In this document: positions 25,342 to 34,405 of the stretch, piece by piece
Position numbering within the stretch: the stretch's first letter is position 1
How the letters are laid out: the number at the start of each line of letters is the position of its first letter
DNA from: JAEINY01 sp942490535
Lineage (GTDB): Bacteria > Bacteroidota > Bacteroidia > Bacteroidales > Marinilabiliaceae
Length of the DNA: 64,000 nt
Reading direction: 5' to 3'
NCBI GenBank assembly: GCA_942490535.1
Contig: CALNXQ010000006.1
Span: forward strand, 124,001-188,000
Notes under the pieces: model-generated
Told to the model about the DNA's origin: nothing
What the model saw: the letters and a program-made list of their open reading frames with translations, nothing else
Databases searched by the model: none
Made by a program: the position numbers and the translations under genes

Positions 25342-26457
25342 CTATAATTTTGGATGTTCTTTATTCAACAATTCAGTTGCCAAATAGAAATAAGGCTTAA
25401 ACATGTGGTGTACAAATTTATCCTCAGCTACTTCAGGATAAGTCAGGAAATAATCCTGATCCGGATATAAGATGTAATGATCACCAGTACGCACATAATT
25501 ATTACTTCCCATGTAATGGGGTGGCTCGTATTCAGGTAAGGTCAGCTGCACATATTTGGCAGCCTTTCGGCCCAAATACTTTTGTAAGCGTTTTTGCGAT
25601 CGCCGGGTGGGCCGATCCATCTGACCGTATACATAATTCAAAACAAAACTCTTGGGGAATGGTTGCTTTTTTATGATAGACCTGGCATCTGTAAAGGGAT
25701 TTACCGCATTAAAATCAGTTAATGTTTGTATGGAAAGGGGTGTTTCCGGCACCCAGTCGGCTGCATTAACCACATTAACCGACCAACCGCCTTGGGTTAA
25801 TCGCTCGTATTCATAAGCAAACTGCAAATTACCTGGTTTGGGCGCTGCACTGCAATAGGTTTTATATACCATCTCATCAGGCAATCGCCCCTCTTGCTTT
25901 AATTGATACAAATATGCCGTTAGCAAATAAGCAATAGCACCTCCCTGGCTGTGACCAGCAATAATAAATTCGCGAATCCCAGCATGATAACAGGAATCTA
26001 CCTTTGGCAATATATCACGCGCCAGAAAAGCAGTTCCTATCAGCCACCCAATATGCACACCTGCATCCGGGTGGGAAGCCAAACTATAATCGAATTGAAA
26101 ATCGTCCGCTATTTTCAGTTTTCCCCTTGCTGGAGCCATGGCCGCATAAAAATTCTGCAGCCAACTCACACTGTTAGCCGTTGTCCCCCGGATACTGAGA
26201 ATGGCTACTGAATCTTGTCTCATCCACAACTCCCAACGATTGTCCAATCCCATCACCTCAGAGCGATAATTCAACCGATATTCTTTTGGAACCGGCAAAA
26301 ACTCTTTACTAATCGCCGTATCCACTTGATTAGACAGCACTGCAATCAAGTCGGCATATTCAACTAAATCAACGCCTGCTCTAAGATGTGACTGAGCCAC
26401 AAGAAAACCTTGACTCAAAGAAAACACTAAAATACATGCACGAATATAGTTTTTCAT
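25342..26457 (-). CDS. Class 3 lipase-like alpha/beta hydrolase, secreted
   Basis: The protein has the lipase class 3 nucleophile elbow IIAGHSQGGAIAYLL, with the catalytic serine in GHSQG. An upstream SIRGTT matches the oxyanion-hole segment of this family. NAADWVPETPL is in the place of the aspartate-bearing loop, and a late histidine (YEPPHYMGSNNYV or later) would complete the triad. I use the ATG at 26457, which gives a clean signal peptide (MKNYIRACILVFSLSQGFLVAQ). An ATG at 26490 would add 11 residues. The substrate, an acylglycerol or other ester, is not determined. It converges on the GH38 gene. Confidence 0.78.
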   Translation of the reverse strand: MKNYIRACILVFSLSQGFLVAQSHLRAGVDLVEYADLIAVLSNQVDTAISKEFLPVPKEYRLNYRSEVMGLDNRWELWMRQDSVAILSIRGTTANSVSWLQNFYAAMAPARGKLKIADDFQFDYSLASHPDAGVHIGWLIGTAFLARDILPKVDSCYHAGIREFIIAGHSQGGAIAYLLTAYLYQLKQEGRLPDEMVYKTYCSAAPKPGNLQFAYEYERLTQGGWSVNVVNAADWVPETPLSIQTLTDFNAVNPFTDARSIIKKQPFPKSFVLNYVYGQMDRPTRRSQKRLQKYLGRKAAKYVQLTLPEYEPPHYMGSNNYVRTGDHYILYPDQDYFLTYPEVAEDKFVHHMFKPYFYLATELLNKEHPKL

Positions 26458-26502
26458 GGCGCTATTATGACACGAACAAAAAAGAAACATCGGGGTCAGA
26501 AA

Positions 26503-26979
26503 TTAATTACCAATTGTATTCAGGGAGTAGCGCACGGTAATTTTATAATCAGCCGGAAATGCAGGCACTAATAACCACTTGCGATGCTCAAAAACCTTAC
26601 CCCGCTTGGTGGCCTCGGCATTGGCGAAGATGGCAAAATAAATATCAATTTTACGTTCACCGTCAAAGCGATAAATTTCAATTTTAGTAGATTTTATGGC
26701 TTTTTCGCCATTACGCACCATTTGTCCGCAGGTAATCAATGTTTTTGCATTAAAATCAATCTTTGGAAACTCCACCTTTTCGCAGGTAGCGTTATACTTC
26801 ATCGGCACCTCTTTCAATTGTTCCAGCGAATGCAAGCTTTTGTGGTCTCCTATCTGCAGACACTTTTCACTATCGATTTTTATCTCTTTAAAAACAACCG
26901 GCACTTGTGATTGTACATCAATACTCCAAAGAGCCATCACCATCAGACACATAGCATTCATCCATACGGACCTATTCAT
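26503..26979 (-). CDS. Secreted protein of unknown function
   Basis: I do not recognise this family. With the ATG at 26979 the protein is 158 residues and starts with a signal peptide (MNRSVWMNAMCLMVMALWSI, cut near VQSQ). An earlier ATG at 27033 would add 18 non-hydrophobic residues in front of the signal and is less likely. The mature part has three cysteines, one of them in CGQMVRNGEKAI, and looks beta-rich with alternating lysines. It is in the same direction as the lipase gene and 45 bases before it, so the two may share a transcript. Confidence 0.55.
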   Translation of the reverse strand: MNRSVWMNAMCLMVMALWSIDVQSQVPVVFKEIKIDSEKCLQIGDHKSLHSLEQLKEVPMKYNATCEKVEFPKIDFNAKTLITCGQMVRNGEKAIKSTKIEIYRFDGERKIDIYFAIFANAEATKRGKVFEHRKWLLVPAFPADYKITVRYSLNTIGN

Positions 26980-27147
26980 AAACAAGGGAATTAAGGATTT
27001 ATTCGATTCTTTTAATGGATTATTGACAAACATATATTATTAAGATCAGAAAAAAAAGTTGATTCCCAATACTCCCCATCCACTCACCTCGTGTCATAAT
27101 TTTTTTTGTTATTTTCGCGCCTTGAAACGTATTGAAAACCTGCTCCA

Positions 27148-28293
27148 TTGAAGAAACTATTTACCATACTAATTTGTAGTGTTTTATTTCAACTTTCATC
27201 CACAGCCCAAAACAAGGAACTGATCAAATCCGAAAGCAACACACACGTTTACTTGACGACACGTTACCATTGGGGGCTGGTTATTCCCCATCATAAAAAC
27301 ATGATGTATTTCCTCGAAGATTTTTCCAGAGGATTTGAAATTAATTATGGGCGAAGCCGGTTTGGGGGTGATACCTGGGAGCGTTTTTTCAATTATCCTG
27401 AAATAGGTATTGGCTTTTACCATGGTACTTTTGGTAATAAAGAAGTTTATGGAACCGGATACGCTCTCTTCCCATATATCAACTATAAGATTGTACGCAC
27501 CCCCAAATTGTCCATCCAGAATAAAGTATCCATGGGATTGGGGTATGCCACCAAACCGTTTAGCATTGATGACAATACATTTAATACCGTCTTCAGTTCC
27601 CATTTAAACGTTTATATCGGACTTGCCTTACTGGCTGACTACCGGGTTTCGGATCATTTCTCAGTGGCCGTCTCGGCGGCGCTCACGCATCTGTCCAATG
27701 GTGCCGCCCGCAAACCCAATCATGGCATCAACACGCTAACCACCAGCATCGGTGCCAAATACCACTTTAACAAAGCATTGACGCCAACAGTATTCAAAGC
27801 ACAACCGGAAAAAAGTAAAGAACGGGAAATATTGATTGTTGGCAGCGTAGGGCGTAGCCAAAGTGCGCCATTCAACCCTGAAATATATTGGAATGGCAGC
27901 CTTAGCATTAATCACCTGTGGCATTTAAATGAAAAAAGAGCCATTGGCTTGGGTGTCGATCAGTTTTATTCCAAGGCAGCTCCTTATATGTGGGAAGCCT
28001 ATGAAGATGACGATGAAGAGGCCGCCTTTTCAACACGCGACTATCTCTATAACGGGGCCTTTGTTTCTTATAACGTTTTCCTGGGAAAAACGACTTTATT
28101 CGTTAATTTAGGGGCTTACTTCGGGTATTCCATCAAACCGCCACAACCGATCTATCCCCGAATGGGCATCAGGCATCGCATCACCGACCATTTGGTAGGT
28201 AATTTCAGTGTCAAAGCCAGTTTCTTCCGCTCTGAGTTTTTGGAGTTTGGACTGGGTTATCGATTTAATTACAGAAACAAAGCAAAATCATGA
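27148..28293 (+). CDS. PagL-like acyloxyacyl hydrolase (lipid A deacylase family), outer membrane
   Basis: Signal peptide (MKKLFTILICSVLFQLSSTAQ) followed by alternating beta-strand sequence typical of an outer-membrane barrel. THLSNGAARKPNHGINTLTTSI (about 190-211) matches the active-site region of the PagL/acyloxyacyl hydrolase family, in which a histidine and serine close together (H-x-S-N-G) cut the 3-O acyl chain of lipid A. It is longer than classical PagL (381 against about 170 residues), with extra barrel strands after residue 220. The start is a TTG at 27148; no in-frame ATG fits better. First gene of a tightly packed four-gene run. Confidence 0.75.
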   Translation: MKKLFTILICSVLFQLSSTAQNKELIKSESNTHVYLTTRYHWGLVIPHHKNMMYFLEDFSRGFEINYGRSRFGGDTWERFFNYPEIGIGFYHGTFGNKEVYGTGYALFPYINYKIVRTPKLSIQNKVSMGLGYATKPFSIDDNTFNTVFSSHLNVYIGLALLADYRVSDHFSVAVSAALTHLSNGAARKPNHGINTLTTSIGAKYHFNKALTPTVFKAQPEKSKEREILIVGSVGRSQSAPFNPEIYWNGSLSINHLWHLNEKRAIGLGVDQFYSKAAPYMWEAYEDDDEEAAFSTRDYLYNGAFVSYNVFLGKTTLFVNLGAYFGYSIKPPQPIYPRMGIRHRITDHLVGNFSVKASFFRSEFLEFGLGYRFNYRNKAKS

Positions 28294-29039
28294 GATACTT
28301 TATATCCCTTTTCCTGATTACATCGCTCTGGAGTTGCAGCTATATTGATAATCTCACTGCTACGGGAGATATCATTTCTGAAGAAAGAAGTGTTGCTGAA
28401 TTTACACAGATCGTTGCCGATGCCCCTTGTAATATCTTTCTTCAAAACAGTCAGACGAACGACATAATAGTAGAAGGCTATGACTATCTATTGAAAGATT
28501 TAAGCCTGGATTCTAAAGATGGCATATTAACCATTTCTCATCCCATGAAAGATTACCTGCAGCGCAGCAAATTACCAACCCTATACATCAATGCTGAGCT
28601 TTTACAAAGAATGACGGCCAATACACCCATTCAACTTGAATCCCAAGATGCCATTCATTGTGATAATTTCGCCATCGTGGTCAATGGCGGAGCTAAGTTC
28701 ACAGAGATGGATTTAAATATAAATTGCCAAAACCTTTCCCTAAATGTGTATGGAAATAATAACATTGGCAATAACAAATTAAGTGGCCAGGTTCAATCAG
28801 CCATCTTCACCATCGAAGGAAGTGTAAACATTGATGCCTTGGATCTTAAAAGCAATCACGTAACTGTCACACATAAATCAATAGGCGATTGTTACACATC
28901 ACCAACCGAAAAGCTTCAGGTGACCACTTATTCAACCGGGAATACACTTTACAAAGGAAATCCTCAGGTGGAGCATTCCCGAATTAAAGTGCCCTATCTG
29001 AAATCCTCTGGGGAGGTCATCAAACTCGATAAACAATAG
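28290..29039 (+). CDS. DUF2807 (head GIN domain) putative auto-transporter adhesin lipoprotein
   Basis: The 249-residue protein has a lipoprotein signal ending at Cys16 (LWSC). A DUF2807 fold follows: repeated short beta strands (DAPCNIFLQNSQTNDIIVEGYDYLL, TISHPM, NGGAKFTEMDLNI) forming a right-handed beta-helix-like stack. The family is frequent in Bacteroidota envelopes and has no proven activity. It overlaps the previous gene by four bases (ATGA), a sign of translational coupling. A different beta-strand-repeat protein of similar style is encoded at 46195-47226. Confidence 0.75.
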   Translation: MRYFISLFLITSLWSCSYIDNLTATGDIISEERSVAEFTQIVADAPCNIFLQNSQTNDIIVEGYDYLLKDLSLDSKDGILTISHPMKDYLQRSKLPTLYINAELLQRMTANTPIQLESQDAIHCDNFAIVVNGGAKFTEMDLNINCQNLSLNVYGNNNIGNNKLSGQVQSAIFTIEGSVNIDALDLKSNHVTVTHKSIGDCYTSPTEKLQVTTYSTGNTLYKGNPQVEHSRIKVPYLKSSGEVIKLDKQ

Positions 29040-29042
29040 ATT

Positions 29043-29816
29043 ATGCCTCAACCTCAGGTTTCTTTATTCTTAACCACCTACAATTGGCCGGAAGCACTGG
29101 CTCTGGTGCTACAAAGCATTGCACAGCAAACCATCCTACCAAATGAAGTCATTATTGCAGATGATGGATCCGGCCCGCAAACAAAACACCTAATTGATCA
29201 ATACAGAGAGCACTATCCTATTCCGCTCATTCATTGCTGGCAGAAAGACGATGGCTACCGCATTAATGCCGTCCGTAACAAAGCTATCTCCCAAGCTAAA
29301 TATCCATATATTATACAATTGGATGGCGATATACTACTTGATAAGAATTTCATCTCCGATCACCTGCGGTTTGCAAAAAAAAGAAGGCTGGTAATAGGAC
29401 GCCGCCAACAAATATCTCATGGTGACACACAAACATTCTGTCAGGCGAAAAATCTAACGCCGATTCCGTCTTTTCGCAATAGACTGGTGGCCATCCTACA
29501 TCATCTGATTCTTTATAATTCAACATCAATAAAAGGTGTGCGCGGCTGTAATATGGCATACTGGAAAGAAGATGCCGTTTCCATAAATGGCTATGACGCG
29601 GATTGGATAGGAAAAGGACCGGATGATAAAGATTTTGCAATCAGGCTGGTTCATGCAGGCATTAAAGCCTATAATCTTAAGTTCTATGCCATTGCCCATC
29701 ACCTCTACCATGGCGATGAAGGATTGCGTGCTAATTATGGTGAAAATCAGAACCGGTATTCACAAACAGTAAAAACAAAGAAAACGACGTGTCAAAACGG
29801 CCTGACTCAATTATGA
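29043..29816 (+). CDS. Glycosyltransferase family 2
   Basis: The 257-residue GT-A fold enzyme has a nucleotide-sugar binding opening VSLFLTTYNWPEALALVL, then IIADDGS, and the metal-binding DxD as QLDGDILL (about 92-99). The late acceptor-side motif GYDADWIGKGPDDKDFAIRL resembles the C-terminal part of galactosyl-/GalNAc-type transferases. No membrane segment is present. It begins 3 bases after the DUF2807 stop and overlaps the next glycosyltransferase, so it probably builds an envelope polysaccharide or LPS core with it. Donor and acceptor are not readable. Confidence 0.85.
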   Translation: MPQPQVSLFLTTYNWPEALALVLQSIAQQTILPNEVIIADDGSGPQTKHLIDQYREHYPIPLIHCWQKDDGYRINAVRNKAISQAKYPYIIQLDGDILLDKNFISDHLRFAKKRRLVIGRRQQISHGDTQTFCQAKNLTPIPSFRNRLVAILHHLILYNSTSIKGVRGCNMAYWKEDAVSINGYDADWIGKGPDDKDFAIRLVHAGIKAYNLKFYAIAHHLYHGDEGLRANYGENQNRYSQTVKTKKTTCQNGLTQL

Positions 29817-30892
29817 TGAATATACTATTCGTTTGCTCCGCCAAAACCTGGGGTGGCAATGAGAAATGGACTTCCATGGCCATGAAAGCGCTCTCCACAG
29901 AGCATCGTATCTTTTTTATCGGCCGCAATGAGCAACTGATGGATAAATTCGGAAGAAAGGAAGGACACCTTTGTTTACCTTTCTCGTCTTACGTTGACAT
30001 TATCACTTATTCGAAACTCAAAAGATTCATCCTCGACAATAACATTGATGTCGTTGTCAGCACCAAAAAAAGGGAGTATTTTCTGTGTGGATTACTCTCA
30101 AAAAAGCTGGGCTTTAAACACCTCATGCGCCTGGGTGTCACCCGCAAGATGAACATTCCTTTTTGGCACAAGCTGAATTATCATCAACTCAACGATGGCC
30201 TGATTGTGAATGCCCAACAGATCAAAACCGAATTGCTGGCCTATCCCTTTTTTGAATCCCAGAAGATTCATGTTATTTACAACGGCCTTCCCGGCTTTGA
30301 TGAATCCTCCCAATTGCCAGCAAAGAAAATCAACCCAAGTACCTTTACAATGGTCAGTAGCGGCAGATTAACCGTACAAAAAGGTTTTCAGTTGTTAATT
30401 GAGGCCATCTCCTTGCTGCCGGATTCCTACCGAGATCAGATCCAACTTAAAATTATTGGTGACGGACGAAACAAAACCGAGTTTGAAAAGCAAGTTCAAG
30501 ACCTAAAACTCTCCAACACCATCTCTTTCACCGGATTTGTGAACCAAACAACGGATGAATTACAAGGTGCTGATCTTTTTGTGTTGTTATCGCAGCGCGA
30601 AGGCATCTCCAACGGGGTGTTGGAAGCCATGACCCAGGGCATCGCCGTGATGACCACCAATGCCGGTGGTATAGCTGAAATTGTAAGCGATGAGCAAAAC
30701 GGCTTCCTGATAGAACGATCAGCCGAAGCCGTAAAAAATAAAATTCAGTTTTTAATGGATCATCGGGAACTTGTTCATTCTGCCGGCGCAAAGGGCTTTG
30801 AAACGGTTAAAGAAAAGTTTGGGTTCACCCGGTTCACGAAAGAGACCTTGCAGTTAATAAGCCAATTGACACAAAAAAGCCCCGTCAAATGA
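29813..30892 (+). CDS. Glycosyltransferase family 4 (GT-B fold)
   Basis: The protein has about 360 residues. The N-terminal Rossmann domain opens MMNILFVCSAKTWGGNEKWT, with the acceptor-side glycine loop. The C-terminal domain carries TMVSSGRLTVQKGFQLLIEA and the donor-binding E-x7-E block SQREGISNGVLEAMTQG (about 257-273). The ATG at 29813 overlaps the previous stop (ATGA) and is preferred. A GTG at 29789 would add 8 residues, and a further ATG follows at 29816. Last gene of the run with the PagL-like protein. A role in LPS core or surface glycan synthesis is inferred. Confidence 0.85.
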   Translation: MMNILFVCSAKTWGGNEKWTSMAMKALSTEHRIFFIGRNEQLMDKFGRKEGHLCLPFSSYVDIITYSKLKRFILDNNIDVVVSTKKREYFLCGLLSKKLGFKHLMRLGVTRKMNIPFWHKLNYHQLNDGLIVNAQQIKTELLAYPFFESQKIHVIYNGLPGFDESSQLPAKKINPSTFTMVSSGRLTVQKGFQLLIEAISLLPDSYRDQIQLKIIGDGRNKTEFEKQVQDLKLSNTISFTGFVNQTTDELQGADLFVLLSQREGISNGVLEAMTQGIAVMTTNAGGIAEIVSDEQNGFLIERSAEAVKNKIQFLMDHRELVHSAGAKGFETVKEKFGFTRFTKETLQLISQLTQKSPVK

Positions 30893-30899
30893 CAGGGCT
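30872..30899 (-). terminator. Intrinsic terminator for the leftward gene at 30920
   Basis: On the minus strand AGCCCTGTCA pairs with TGACGGGGCT (one mismatch) around a 2-base loop and is followed by six T. It overlaps the last codons of the convergent GT4 gene. On the plus strand the hairpin has no T run. Confidence 0.65.
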
Positions 30900-30919
30900 G
30901 CATATTTGATGAATTCCCA

Positions 30920-31417
30920 CTACTTCTTTAAATAGGCTGCTAATTGACCTTGTTCACGCGCATCCAACATTTTCTTGATCTCTTTGGTAGGCCGAACCTT
31001 ATTGATGGAATTACCACAATAATTCAAAAAGGCATCCATCGCATCGTGCTTAATCTGATCCTTGTCCTCATAGGGATTCTCGCTCTCGAGCGTCAATTTT
31101 GTAAAACATGTCAGGTATAAACTTAACAGCTCCTCTTTTTCATCCGTCATTTTCATAACTACCTCCTCAATTTCAAATGAATACTCCGGGGTACCTTGCA
31201 TCCAACGCACAATAAATTGCGTGGCAAAGGCCCGGTCTTCATCTTTCTTATCACAGGGTGTTGACAACAAGTAATAACAACAATCCAATACTTGCTCCTG
31301 AGCTGCTTCGTATTGCTCGCTGGTATTCAATTCCACATTAGCCAATTTGGAAAAGTCTCCGGCATAAATCTGTAATCCTAAAACAGAAATGAGTGCGACT
31401 AATATTATTCGTTTCAT
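30920..31417 (-). CDS. Secreted protein of unknown function, helical, Cys-containing
   Basis: The 165-residue protein starts with a signal peptide (MKRIILVALISVLGLQIYAG). The mature part is mostly helical, with five cysteines (two adjacent in LDCCYYLLSTPC, others in YLTCF and NYCGN). It resembles uncharacterised Bacteroidota periplasmic proteins, but I cannot name a domain. The stop is followed by a terminator, so it is probably a single-gene unit. The 254 bases 5' of it (31418-31671) hold nothing I can identify. Confidence 0.6.
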   Translation of the reverse strand: MKRIILVALISVLGLQIYAGDFSKLANVELNTSEQYEAAQEQVLDCCYYLLSTPCDKKDEDRAFATQFIVRWMQGTPEYSFEIEEVVMKMTDEKEELLSLYLTCFTKLTLESENPYEDKDQIKHDAMDAFLNYCGNSINKVRPTKEIKKMLDAREQGQLAAYLKK

Positions 31418-31671
31418 CTTTTTCTAATTGATTAACAATTTATTTTCTATTGGATCAATACGTTAGAAAAGATAAACGTTGCTCATTCTTTGATCAACAA
31501 ATTTATCTACCAGATAAACAGCACGAAATCATATGTGAAGGAGAGTTTCATTTTACCTGAAAAAAATCTCTTTCAAATCATTCACAACCATTTAACTGAC
31601 CCATTGCACAAAACGACTCCCAACTCTTCTGTTATCAAATAATCTAATTTTGATCAGTAAAAAGAAGTGCA

Positions 31672-32115
31672 TCATACCCTACTTAACCAGGGGATAATCA
31701 ACCAGGAATAAATGTAGCAGCCCATACAAATATTAAATACACACTCTAAACCGGCAAACAGTGCTAATCCACCCGCTAGAACAAACATACCTGTACCACT
31801 GGTCAACAGATGTACTAATAATATAACAGCAGACAACACAAATCCCAGGCGAGCAGCAAAAATCTTTGGCGCTTTATCAATCAATGAACTTTTTAAATCC
31901 AATCGCCCGGAAATAAAAGCAGACAACCGGGCCAAAGGGCTATAGTGGGCATTTCCAAATCCCCTGATAAAAAAATCAATCACCAGGAGCAATGGTAGAA
32001 ACCAGGTATTGAAAACAAAATAGAGACCTATTGTAAAAATAACCAATAAGGCAGTTATACGTGGTAGGTGTTCAGCTACTCGCTCAGGGGATACGGGACA
32101 AACAATGTTTTTCAT
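31672..32115 (-). CDS. DUF4395 family membrane protein
   Basis: The 147 residues open with CPVSPERVAEHLPRITA, the family's signature N-terminus, and have four hydrophobic segments (about 22-48, 88-105, 108-123, 128-143). A conserved CMGCYIY near the end gives a possible CxxC redox pair in or next to the membrane. DUF4395 proteins are often found near thioredoxin or thiosulfate-related genes, but no such neighbour is seen here. The function is unknown. Confidence 0.7.
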   Translation of the reverse strand: MKNIVCPVSPERVAEHLPRITALLVIFTIGLYFVFNTWFLPLLLVIDFFIRGFGNAHYSPLARLSAFISGRLDLKSSLIDKAPKIFAARLGFVLSAVILLVHLLTSGTGMFVLAGGLALFAGLECVFNICMGCYIYSWLIIPWLSRV

Positions 32116-32347
32116 ACTTCTTTAGTATAAGATTAAATACTCTTTTACTCTGCAAATATATAAAACATTTCTATCTAATAGCTTTTACACCTATATCCGT
32201 AAACCCAAATACTCTCATGTCACTCTATTTATGACCTTTACAAAATTCACATACTTTCTTTTATTTCACACCTATTTTATATCCTTTAAAAAATGAGCAC
32301 AAAAAAACATGATCTCCCGATCACGTTTTAGTATGATTGAATACCCT

Positions 32348-32704
32348 TTATTGAGATAATTCAAGCTTCCATTTACGCTGGCGACGAAAAAAGAGAAACA
32401 CAAAAGTGGATTTAAACAAGACGCCGGTTGCAATGAACCAACCATACATATGAACCAACGAGGGTGAATTTTTAAAAAACACGCCTGTTATAACCAGTGA
32501 AACACCAATGGGTACCAATATCACTTCAGCCCCAATTTTAAACCTTCCCCGCCGAACACCTATGATCAGGTAAGTCAATTTTAAAAGGCCTCCCAATGAA
32601 AATAACAGAATCGGCCAAAAACCATATACACCACTGATGCGAAGAACAATGGCCGTAGCCAGCAATAAGCCGCCAACCATCATTAAATATTTACTTTTTC
32701 CCAT
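32348..32704 (-). CDS. Small four-helix membrane protein of unknown function
   Basis: The 118-residue protein has four predicted transmembrane segments (about 5-20, 27-48, 60-76, 86-108) and a basic C-terminus (FFRRQRKWKLELSQ). There is no motif that I recognise. The start ATG at 32704 is followed by MGKSKYLMMVGG, a plausible membrane-protein N-terminus. It stands alone between two A/T-rich gaps of 230-250 bases. Confidence 0.55.
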   Translation of the reverse strand: MGKSKYLMMVGGLLLATAIVLRISGVYGFWPILLFSLGGLLKLTYLIIGVRRGRFKIGAEVILVPIGVSLVITGVFFKNSPSLVHMYGWFIATGVLFKSTFVFLFFRRQRKWKLELSQ

Positions 32705-32783
32705 AGTTTTAATCGTTTAAACTTTTTTAACACAACACGCATTAAAATAAATGGTTCATTCCATTTGCCTAAAGGAGCTGCAC

Positions 32784-32900
32784 GGAAATAACTTTAAAAC
32801 TAACCGCAAATGACACGAATACTCACAAATAAAAATCCGTTTTGCAGTTGTAAGACGCATTTGTGCCCATTTGCGATATTTGTGGTTAAGAACTATTTCC
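32784..32900. repeat. Long imperfect palindrome upstream of rtcB (REP/MITE-like)
   Basis: The left arm (32784-32830, starting GGAAATAACTTT and ending CTCACAAAT) matches the reverse complement of the right arm (32859-32900). The strongest part is a 30-base core running from TAACC to CACAAAT that agrees at about 22 of 30 positions. The arms flank a 28-base centre. Repeated CGCAAAT / CACAAAT / CACGAAT words inside each arm suggest it grew from short repeats. It could fold as RNA into one long hairpin or be a degenerate non-autonomous insertion. No target duplication was found. Confidence 0.55.
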
Positions 32901-32953
32901 TAACCACTCCAAACACCTTGCCCACGACATCATCTATTTTGTAATTTTACAAC

Positions 32954-34066
32954 ATGGATGTGAAAGGACAATACAATACGGCCAGAATTTTTTCAGACAC
33001 CATTGAAGAGGAGGCCATTGGTCAAATTATTACGCTCTGTAACCAGGAAGTATTTAAAGGCAAACGCATTCGCATCATGCCGGATGTGCATGCCGGCAAA
33101 GGCTGTGTGATTGGCTTTACGGCTGAACTGAGTGCGCAGGTCATCCCCAATTTAATTGGTGTGGACATTGGCTGCGGCATGCTGTCCACGAATTTGGGAC
33201 CTCAGCCCGTTGATTTTGAAAAACTGGATCACTTCATCCGGCAATCCATTCCGCATGGTTTTAAAAAACACACCGAAGCCAAAGCCAAACAGTTTCCAAA
33301 ACAATTGATCCAACAACTCCATAAAACCTGCAGGGATTTAAAACTAGAATATGGTGATCACCTGCGCAGCATTGGCACGCTGGGAGGAGGCAACCATTTT
33401 ATCGAAATCAACCGGGCCAAAAATGGCGACCATTGGCTGGTGATTCACAGTGGAAGCCGCAATTTTGGTCTGCAGGTCGCCACGCTCCACCAGCAAAAAG
33501 CTGTTAAATATGGCTTGAGCCAGGGACTGAAACTCCCGAGGGATCTTTCTTTCCTGGAAGGCAATGACAAAGAAATATATTTCGAGCACATGCAGGTAGC
33601 CCAATATTTTGCTTCGGTCAACCGAATTACCATGGCGAAATCTATTTTACAGTTCTTTCGCGCACCGGAACCACTTGACCAGTTTGAAACCATCCACAAC
33701 TACATCAACTTCACAGATAACATCATTCGTAAAGGTGCCATCTCGTCCAATGCGGGCGAAAAAGTATTGATTCCTCTGAACATGCGCGATGGCAGCATCA
33801 TTGCTATTGGCAAAGGAAACCGCGATTGGAACAACTCGGCGCCTCATGGTGCGGGGCGATTATACTCCCGCAACAAAGCCAAAAGCCTCATTCCGCTGGA
33901 GGATTTCCAATCGACTATACAGGGAGTATGGACTTCCAGCGTTTCCAAACACACCCTGGACGAAGCACCGCAAGCCTACAAGCCGGCAGAGGAAATTTTA
34001 GAACAAATTAACGAGACCGTGAAAGTGGTGGACATCATGCGGCCGGTATATAATTTTAAAGGTTAA
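32954..34066 (+). CDS. rtcB: RtcB family RNA ligase
   Basis: The 370-residue RtcB-type ligase joins RNA 2',3'-cyclic or 3'-phosphate ends to 5'-OH ends using GTP and manganese. Metal-site motifs are PDVHAGKG (about 43-50), GVDIGCGM (69-76, Cys74), GTLGGGNHFIE and IHSGSRNFG. The guanylated histidine is in SAPHGAGR (about residue 298), preceded by GKGNRDWN. It is shorter than E. coli RtcB (408), like many Bacteroidota copies. No RtcA or RtcR lies nearby. It is flanked by an unusual palindrome upstream and a 22-bp repeat array downstream. Confidence 0.92.
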   Translation: MDVKGQYNTARIFSDTIEEEAIGQIITLCNQEVFKGKRIRIMPDVHAGKGCVIGFTAELSAQVIPNLIGVDIGCGMLSTNLGPQPVDFEKLDHFIRQSIPHGFKKHTEAKAKQFPKQLIQQLHKTCRDLKLEYGDHLRSIGTLGGGNHFIEINRAKNGDHWLVIHSGSRNFGLQVATLHQQKAVKYGLSQGLKLPRDLSFLEGNDKEIYFEHMQVAQYFASVNRITMAKSILQFFRAPEPLDQFETIHNYINFTDNIIRKGAISSNAGEKVLIPLNMRDGSIIAIGKGNRDWNNSAPHGAGRLYSRNKAKSLIPLEDFQSTIQGVWTSSVSKHTLDEAPQAYKPAEEILEQINETVKVVDIMRPVYNFKG

Positions 34067-34124
34067 ACCTCCCATTTACAAGACTCCACACCACCTGATT
34101 TTATTGCCATTGCAAAGGATCTTA

Positions 34125-34212
34125 AAAACCACACGTGATTTGGAGCAAAACCACGTGTGATTTACATCAAAACCACGCGTGATTTTCATTGAAAGCACAC
34201 GTGGTTTTTAAG
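34125..34212 (+). repeat. Four-unit tandem array, exact 22-bp period
   Basis: Units begin at 34125, 34147, 34169 and 34191. The shared core is AAAACCACRYGTGATTT followed by 5 variable bases; unit 4 is the most diverged. Each core is nearly palindromic around its centre. The first and last units are also inverted repeats of each other (34121-34137 against 34196-34212, 15 of 17 bases). The array fills part of a 339-base gap between rtcB and the metallophosphoesterase gene. The rest of that gap shows nothing I recognise. Confidence 0.8.
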
Positions 34213-34405
34213 CGATTTATAGTTCACTCATAATTTCACCTTTCAAACATCGTCACTTATTCACACCATCCTATCACTCATCCAATCCTCAAAACCTACC
34301 TCTCATTCTATTCCACGATAAGCCATAGGCGAACAATCCCTATTTTCGGGCTGTTAATAAAGAACTGTTACATCGTCAAACATTCATCTAAAAAATAGTT
34401 ACCCT

